64,000 bases of DNA from Echinococcus granulosus (Eukaryota > Platyhelminthes > Cestoda > Cyclophyllidea > Taeniidae): positions 24,015 to 88,014 of the forward strand of contig NW_020170384.1 in the NCBI RefSeq assembly GCF_000524195.1, written 5' to 3'. How positions within the stretch are numbered: position 1 is the stretch's first letter; each line of letters opens with the position of its first letter. Shown here one piece after another: positions 58,551 to 64,000 of this stretch. The position numbers and the translations under genes were made by a program. Below the pieces are notes generated by a model that saw nothing but the letters and a program-made list of their open reading frames with translations, did no database searches and was not told the origin of the DNA.

Positions 58551-61500
58551 ATGCGCCGCCAAAAGAAGGTACGTTAATTCTATATTTGTAAATAGAGGGT
58601 TTTAGAATGAAAAGGGAACGGTTGCAGCGTACCTAAGCCAGAAACAGGCGATGCGGAAACTGCAACTAGGTTTATCCAACTTTCGGTATGCATATATATA
58701 AAGTTTATGTCTTGTAGGCGTATATGCATCCTGAAAGGTATCTATCCAGTTGAACCGAAAAATAAAAAGAAGGCTGGTCTCGGGAACTCGCAGCCAAAGA
58801 TATATTTTCACTCCAAAGATATCGCATTTCTTGCAAGGGAACCTTTAATAGAGACCTTTCGAAAGTTGCGTGTGCATCAGAAACGCTTAAGGAGGGCGCG
58901 TGAAAAACTTGATAAAGATAAGGAGTATCGGCTAAGGATGAACAAACCAACCTACACCCTGCATCATTTGGTTCGGGAACGATATCCCACGCGCAGTGAT
59001 GCTCTTCGGGACTTAACCGACAGTCTTAACCTTGTCTTCCTGTTTGCGAGATTGCCGCGCTTGACACAATTTCATCCCGCCCTAATTTCATTGTGTCGCA
59101 GGTTTTCTGTGGAGTTTTTGCACTACGTCATCGCTGTACGATGTATTCGAAAAGTATGTTCAGTCTAGTAATTCGTATATCCTTTCTTCAGGCTTTCATT
59201 ACTATCAAGGGTTTTTTTCTGGAAGCCGTAATTGATGAGATTCCAGTAGTATGGGTGATTCCACATCAGGCCGCCACGCATACGCCAACAGATGTAGATT
59301 ATCGTCTTTTGGCAACATGTGTTGAGTTTGATGTTACGTTGCTTGGATCTTTGCTATGCAAGTACGCGGAATTTCTCTGCCTTAATTAAGAGTAGTCTTT
59401 ATAAGCAGGCTGGTCTCTTATATCCTCCAGAATTTAACACCCCAAATATCAATGCTCCGTCTTCCTCATACTGTACGCCTGAAAATATGCATTTCGAGGT
59501 AGTTTACAATATGGAAATCTTAATTGCTTTAGTTTCTTGCCTCTTTTTCGTTCCCAATAAAGGGATCTGAGAAAAATAGCGCTGATTCTGTTCAATTGGA
59601 TGATTTAATGGAACTTCAAGTAAGTGATCTTGCTGATAGCTCAAATTTTGTGCTTTTCTGACGTTTGAAACGTTTTAATTATCCACATTCCTTTCTATTC
59701 CAAGTAACGCATTGGCGTTGATAATTTTACGTCCCTTTTACCGGTTTTAGGCAATTGACGACTCTGTCACAGCAGCAGTTAACAAACAAATCCAGGCTCA
59801 GAGAATCCAACACATTTTTGACGGCAAACACTTCTTCTTTAACCGCGAGGTACCCAAAGAGGTTCTTACAGTAATTATTCGGTCGTGTGGTGGTGATTGC
59901 AGCTGGGATGCCACCTCCGGTCTGGGCGCAACCTACACTGAGGACGATGGTCGCATTGATTATCAAATTGTGGACAGACCAATGAAAGAGATGAAATCAA
60001 ATCGGCGAGTCATCTAGCCGGCTTTTATTGAACTTGTTTAAACACTCTTTTGTCTTGACTGGAATATTTCAGATTCATTGCCAATGCCTATGTGATGTCC
60101 ATCATGATGTTTTGCTAGGTTCCGTGTAATAGCGCTGGATGTCGTTGAAATCCAAATCCAATCTGTAGTTACTTCATGGTGTCATTCCTTGTTTTTTGAT
60201 GGGCATGTGCTGTAAAAACGACTCCTAAGTTAGTCCATTGTGTTTAAAAGAGTTCTTTGCCTTTATTATCGGAGAATGAATTTCATGAATACGACATTTC
60301 TCCTTTCTTATCAAATGACCTCTCAAAGTCTCAAGTCTGGCTAAAGCATTGTTTGTCACTCTGCTACAGGGCCTATATTCAGCCCCAGTGGGTATTTGAT
60401 AGTTTGAACGCAGGTCGTCTTTTGCCGACCCAGGACTACCTGCCATCGGTATCTCTCCCTCCGCACCTCTCACCGTTCGCCACCGCATTGACTGCAGACC
60501 CGCGGACAGCCATGGCGGAAGCGCTGAAACAGGCAGCTGCGGTGAGTGCCGCTCCTGGCTTTGGTGCCGGCTCCGCGCTCTATCGACCTCCCGAAGTGGA
60601 CTACCTCGCTGGTCTTGTCTCCCTCGCAGAAGTGCGTGGCGCTGCTGTCGCTGCTGCTCAGACCGACGAAACCTCTGGCAACCAGCAAAAGGAGGGAGGG
60701 GAAGAGGGGCATTTGGAAGTTGGGGGGGAGGAAAAGAAAGGTTCAAAGAAGAACAAAACGAACAAGCACAATGTCATCAGGGCTCTGAAGAAAGGTGCGT
60801 GGAGCAATTTGCGGTATTTATGTGGATTCTTATTTTTGCGCATCACTTCATTTACGTAAGAGTGATTGATGAGATCCAGACCTTGGTTAACGTACGCGTA
60901 TCTATAAGATACCTAAAGAGTGACCACTGACTAAATCCTGTATGTTCGCTGTTCATATGAAATGAATTTAGATAGATTTTCGTAAGAGCAGAGTGAAATT
61001 AAAGTTACTTTTGGGTCTTAATAGAAAAACTCCCCATTGGCATGCCGAGTTTCTGTAGCTATACCTTGAGTGCCGGTACAACTCACTATTTCACACCGTT
61101 GATATAAACATTTCATATTTCAATCCTATGGTTGTAGGAAAGAAAGCTGTAGTGAAACCGGGTCAGTCAGTGAACCAGCTGGTCGTTAAGATGGCTGAAC
61201 GAGCCGAGGAGAATGCCCAACGTAAACTTCGTGAAATGATGCTACCCAAACGGCATAAGAACCTCTACAGGAAGATGGTGCATGCCCAAAAGGCCGCAGA
61301 CAAGGATATGCGGCAATTGGCTGAGCGCAGAAAGGCCTTTGAGAAGTTTGTATACATTTGCTTATTTATTGCACATTTGGAATATGCTAATCTGATGTAG
61401 AGGGACAATTTTAGTCGTCACGTCGTAAATTAGCAAAATTAAATGTGTCTGAGATATTGAGCGCGTTTCAACTAGATCTTGATTCCGAAATTCGCCTCAA

Positions 61501-61573
61501 TTCCTACCAGCCGTTAACTATGGTTTTTCAATTGCATTTTAGAAGTCAACGGTCCCAGAGGAAACCGAAATAA
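58551..61573 (+). CDS. PES1: Pescadillo homologue PES1, ribosome biogenesis factor (10 exons, 593 aa)
   Basis: Pescadillo, with BOP1 and WDR12 (PeBoW), is needed in the nucleolus for 27S/32S pre-rRNA processing and 60S subunit maturation. Exons: 58551-58568, 58606-58685, 58718-59153, 59192-59361, 59396-59498, 59563-59619, 59751-60004, 60370-60794, 61138-61345, 61543-61573; total 1782 nt, all phases matching. Pescadillo N domain: [82 protein letters not shown] domain at residues about 309-410: [48 protein letters not shown]. The C-terminus is lysine-rich and basic ([17 protein letters not shown], ending SQRSQRKPK). Length is close to human PES1 (588). Intron 7 uses a GC donor. The first four introns are only 37, 32, 38 and 34 nt. 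Confidence 0.95.
59362..59395 (+). other. PES1 intron 4, 34 nt
   Basis: GTACGC to GAGTAG. Using TAG at 59393-59395, rather than the AAG four bases earlier, joins [15 protein letters not shown] at the same length as the family LLGFVNFRLYQLLNLHYPP segment, with phase 2 kept. Confidence 0.8.
60005..60369 (+). other. PES1 intron 7 with a GC-AG boundary (365 nt)
   Basis: The upstream exon ends AAT CG and the intron begins GCGAGT. The acceptor is CTACAG. Only this GC donor gives phase 2, needed to read [11 protein letters not shown] in the BRCT domain; the nearest GT leaves phase 0. Confidence 0.8.
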
Positions 61574-61653
61574 TGGCACCGAAGTACAACTTGTGAAAGA
61601 TGCGTGTTATCAGTGAACTACTTTTTATGAAATATAAGTGCGAGTTCCGTACA

Positions 61654-62961
61654 TCACCAGTTTATGCTCAAAATGAGCTCTTCGAGTTCTTTGGCGGACG
61701 CATAAAGTTTCTCTTTCTCTTCATCTTCTATGTCTTCAAACATAACCCCGCGTACTCCATTAGCATTCACTATACAGGGCAAGCTCATAAAGATATCTTT
61801 GTCAATTCCAGGCAAATTCTAAAAGTGTAATATTAGCTGAAGTATTTAGAGGCTGTGGTGATTGCTGTGGTTGGATGTTCTGCTCACCTTGAGCAATCCC
61901 TCGTGCTATAGCGTTTGTTAAATATGCAAACTATACCTTGGCATGTGTTGAGAGCGGTATGATGACGTTCGCGTCGTTCAAAATGGCTTCGCAAGCATAA
62001 CACGCTATCAGACCAATGGACCAGGAGCTGTTGTTCTTCATGCTCTTGATAAACTGGTTACTACCACTACAATGTCCATTACTGGGGAGTGCGAACTTTA
62101 TGTTAATCGCCTCAGGGATTTTATTGTAACCCTCGGTGTCTTTTTCTGTTCCAAAGGTGGGGTATACGCTTCTTAGTCTAACTCCGCCGCATTCAACCGA
62201 GCTAAAGATTGGGACTAAGAAAATGCACGTCAAATATTGGGTAACCTGAATGCGATCCGTGTTCACCAAGTATGTGGGCTCTGATTGTGCTGGGACTCAC
62301 GTTCAGTTTTTGACTAATTCCAACTCGAAAGGCAGCGGACTCTAAAGCTGTCCCGATTCCAAAAACACGATTTTTCTCGAATCCGCTCAAGCGCCATGCG
62401 ATGTAACACATTATGTCAACTAAGAAATAAGGTTTCGGAATAGTTACCTGGTTCAGATACTACAATCACTATACTCTTCGCACTGCTCTCGACAATATGC
62501 GGTATTATTCCTTAACAATTGATGATTATACAAAAAAAACTAACTTTTAAATGTGTCTAAGCTGCGTTGAGCATGATTTAATTTGTCTTCGCTATCCATT
62601 GGTGGAATCTTCTCACACATAATTATGATAGTCGAATTTGAAACCAATTTGTAGTCTAGGGTAATTTTTAGAGTCGCCTTACTTGCACCCCCATATATTA
62701 AACATCCTGGGTAGTATTCCGCAGCCCCCTGCAAGTCCTTTACCTCCGCTTCAACCATTTCTTCGTCTAAATCAATTAAAGCCAATTCAGTGGCCATTCC
62801 CTGGAAATAATCGAGTAAAATAATTTTACCTTGGTTAAAATGCAAAATGCAGCTGCCATTCCCTCACGGCCACAGCCTATAATTGATACTTTTACTCTTT
62901 TGTATGACACTTTCCGGTCGGCATAAACAGGCATGTAGATTCTATCCTTAAGCATTTCCAT
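61654..62961 (-). CDS. Divergent lactate dehydrogenase-like protein, probable pseudoenzyme (6 exons, 355 aa)
   Basis: LDH reduces pyruvate with NADH in the cytosol. Exons in order: 62830-62961, 62545-62800, 62448-62510, 62246-62419, 61937-62214, 61654-61818; 1068 nt, all phases match. Recognisable throughout: VSIIGCGREGMAAAFCIL (GxGxxG at 29-34), ELALIDLDEEM (Asp54, NAD ribose), SEPVDIMCYIAWRLSGFEKN, ILGEHGSHSVPIF (catalytic-type His204), SSWSIGL, FMSLPCIVNANG. Active-site positions are altered relative to standard LDH: loop Arg to Lys117, SNPVD Asn to Glu149, catalytic-pair Asp to Glu177 (ALESAAFR in place of LDSARFR) and carboxylate-binding Arg to Ala180. Hence normal LDH or MDH activity is doubtful, although the fold and NAD site look kept. 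The gene is intact, so it is not called a pseudogene. A stop codon lies in frame upstream of ATG 62961. Tail to tail with PES1, 80 nt between stop codons. Confidence 0.88.
62215..62245 (-). other. LDH-like intron 4, 31 nt
   Basis: GTTACC to TTCTTAG, phase 1. Removing it joins GEHGSHS to VPIFSSVECGG, matching family GEHGDSSVPVWSGMNVAG. Confidence 0.87.
62420..62447 (-). other. LDH-like intron 3, 28 nt
   Basis: GTAACT to TTCTTAG, phase 1. Removing it restores SEPVDIMCYIAW, the family SNPVDILTYVAW segment. This is the shortest intron I can support in the window. Confidence 0.88.
62511..62544 (-). other. LDH-like intron 2, 34 nt
   Basis: GTTAGT to TTAAG, phase 1. Removing it joins LDTFK to RIIPHIVESS, as in family NIFKFIIPNVV. 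Confidence 0.85.
62801..62829 (-). other. LDH-like intron 1, 29 nt
   Basis: GTAAAA to TTTCCAG. Not a multiple of three, so it must be removed to join FCILTK to GMATELALID, which matches family SILMK-DLADELALVD. Confidence 0.88.
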
Positions 62962-63459
62962 GAAAGTGGAATTGTTGTTTATTTACGAAAAGTCGCATCT
63001 CTGATGTCGCGTATGAATTGTTCAAACAAAACAGTCGCTTTCGAGTACACCTCGTATCAGTAAATAAATGCTGACGATTTCTCAAAATATTCCAAAAATC
63101 TCTATCATATTATTTGCAAACATAAAGCAGTATTTCGTTTATGTTCTATCGGCGCTATTGCACAATTATTTCGCTCAGCCTTATGAAAATATTTTTGAAA
63201 TAATCACAATACTCTAGTGTGCACCAAATTTTAATTTTTTCTATTAAAAGGACATATGAGACTTGTCTCAAGCTTGTTTGACTTTCCACATAGGTAGATA
63301 TGGAATATTTTACGCCCTATGAATAATTTGGGAAATGAGAGTGACGCTTTTCGAGAGTAGGTCATTGGTAAATCGTGTCTATTCAAAATCACATGAGATT
63401 GTACTATGAAATCATTTGACATAGCAACTAACGTACAAACATGTAATACGATAGTGGTT
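62962..63459. other. Upstream region of the LDH-like gene
   Basis: AT-rich, presumably 5' UTR and promoter. No motif identified with confidence. Confidence 0.5.
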
Positions 63460-63652
63460 TGTCCCTCGGTATTGGTGAGGCGCCACTTTTGTACTTTGAG
63501 TTAGCCCTCTTGTGCCTTGCCGGGTGGGCTGGCCTTTTGGGCCATGCCAATAGCCCAGACACCTTCTCCGTGCTGAATACATATATTCTGCCCGGGTATT
63601 GTGTCTTCTTTCGTCTCCAGGGAGTCTCGGGACGCTACACTGGTGGCAGCGG
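63460..63652 (+). mobile_element. LTR-like segment with possible primer-binding site
   Basis: A GC-richer block beginning TGTCCC and ending CTACA at 63639, then one base and TGGTGGCAGCGG at 63641-63652. TG...CA ends followed by TGG are the classic layout of a retroviral-type LTR and a tRNA primer-binding site. A TATA-like ACATATAT lies near 63580. Nothing recognisable of gag follows in the remaining 350 bases. It could be a partial 5' LTR or a decayed copy. The TG boundary is approximate. Confidence 0.45.
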
Positions 63653-64000
63653 AAAGCGAACCTAATCTTAAAGGACATGTATCCTGATTTTCCACTTCTG
63701 TTTGATAAACCTTAGTGGTGCGGAAGAAGCACATATGCTACGGATGGGAGAATGGTGATTGCCCCTAATAGAAGGGTTGATGTTGACGTCCACCTTCGGC
63801 ATCTCCCCCAGTTCCGTGTTCTGCAGAAAAGCTATTAACAACTGAAGCGACACTCGCCGTAAACTATCTGAAAATTTTGTGACGAATTTTTCCTACCGTC
63901 CCCCATGGAAGTGTTTTAAATCTTGTCCTCCCTTACTCAAATCTACTTTTAGGCCGGTGTTCCTACATCCAGCTATGGATACACATGATGGCCGACGCAA
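63653..64000. other. Right edge, no gene seen
   Basis: About 350 bases without a convincing coding exon. It might be retroelement internal sequence downstream of the LTR-like block, or unrelated DNA. Confidence 0.4.

Noticed and set aside
1..64000. CRISPR array, bacterial operon, rRNA gene
   Set aside because: No regularly spaced repeats, no ribosome-binding sites ahead of tandem genes, no rRNA-like sequence; gene structure is eukaryotic.

Overview
This window reads as nuclear DNA of a flatworm, most likely a cestode or trematode. It is AT-rich, its genes are split into many small exons, and several introns are only 28-39 nt long, sizes known in tapeworms and flukes but rare elsewhere. There is also a decayed Gypsy-type retrotransposon. 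No bacterial operons, rRNA, convincing tRNA or CRISPR arrays were seen.

Layout. Positions 1-19 kb (minus strand): the 5' end of an ankyrin gene. Three exons carry the N-terminus and the first ankyrin repeats (971-1069, 2275-2472, 5492-5932); the gene runs off the left edge. About 12 kb upstream is a Ser/Arg-rich coding exon (18178-18759) with its own TATA box, possibly an alternative first exon. Positions 19-27 kb: no supportable gene. Positions 27.2-52.2 kb (plus strand): a complete RanBP9/RanBP10 homologue (SPRY-LisH-CTLH-CRA), the scaffold subunit of the CTLH/GID ubiquitin ligase, in 11 exons summing to exactly 960 codons, plus one candidate optional exon. Positions 52.6-54.1 kb (minus): TRUB2-like pseudouridine synthase in five exons. 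Positions 54.9-55.7 kb (minus): fragment of a Gypsy-like integrase. Positions 56.9-57.7 kb (plus): an intronless 253-residue protein of unknown function. Positions 58.5-61.6 kb (plus): Pescadillo (PES1), ten exons, 593 residues. Positions 61.65-62.96 kb (minus): a divergent lactate dehydrogenase-like gene, six exons, 355 residues. Positions 63.46-63.65 kb: an LTR-like segment followed by a possible primer-binding site.

The genes do not form one pathway. Two act in RNA or ribosome biology (TRUB2, PES1), one in protein turnover (RanBP9/10), one in the membrane skeleton (ankyrin). The two gene pairs at the right are arranged tail to tail (RanBP9/TRUB2 and PES1/LDH-like) with short gaps.

The most interesting item is the LDH-like gene. 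It keeps the Rossmann NAD motif and the catalytic histidine, but the residues that bind or orient substrate are replaced (Arg to Lys, Asn to Glu, Asp to Glu, Arg to Ala), so it looks like a pseudoenzyme or an enzyme with another substrate. Its first four introns are 29, 34, 28 and 31 nt. All exon joins were derived by hand from splice consensus, reading phase and remembered family sequences; no alignment was run.
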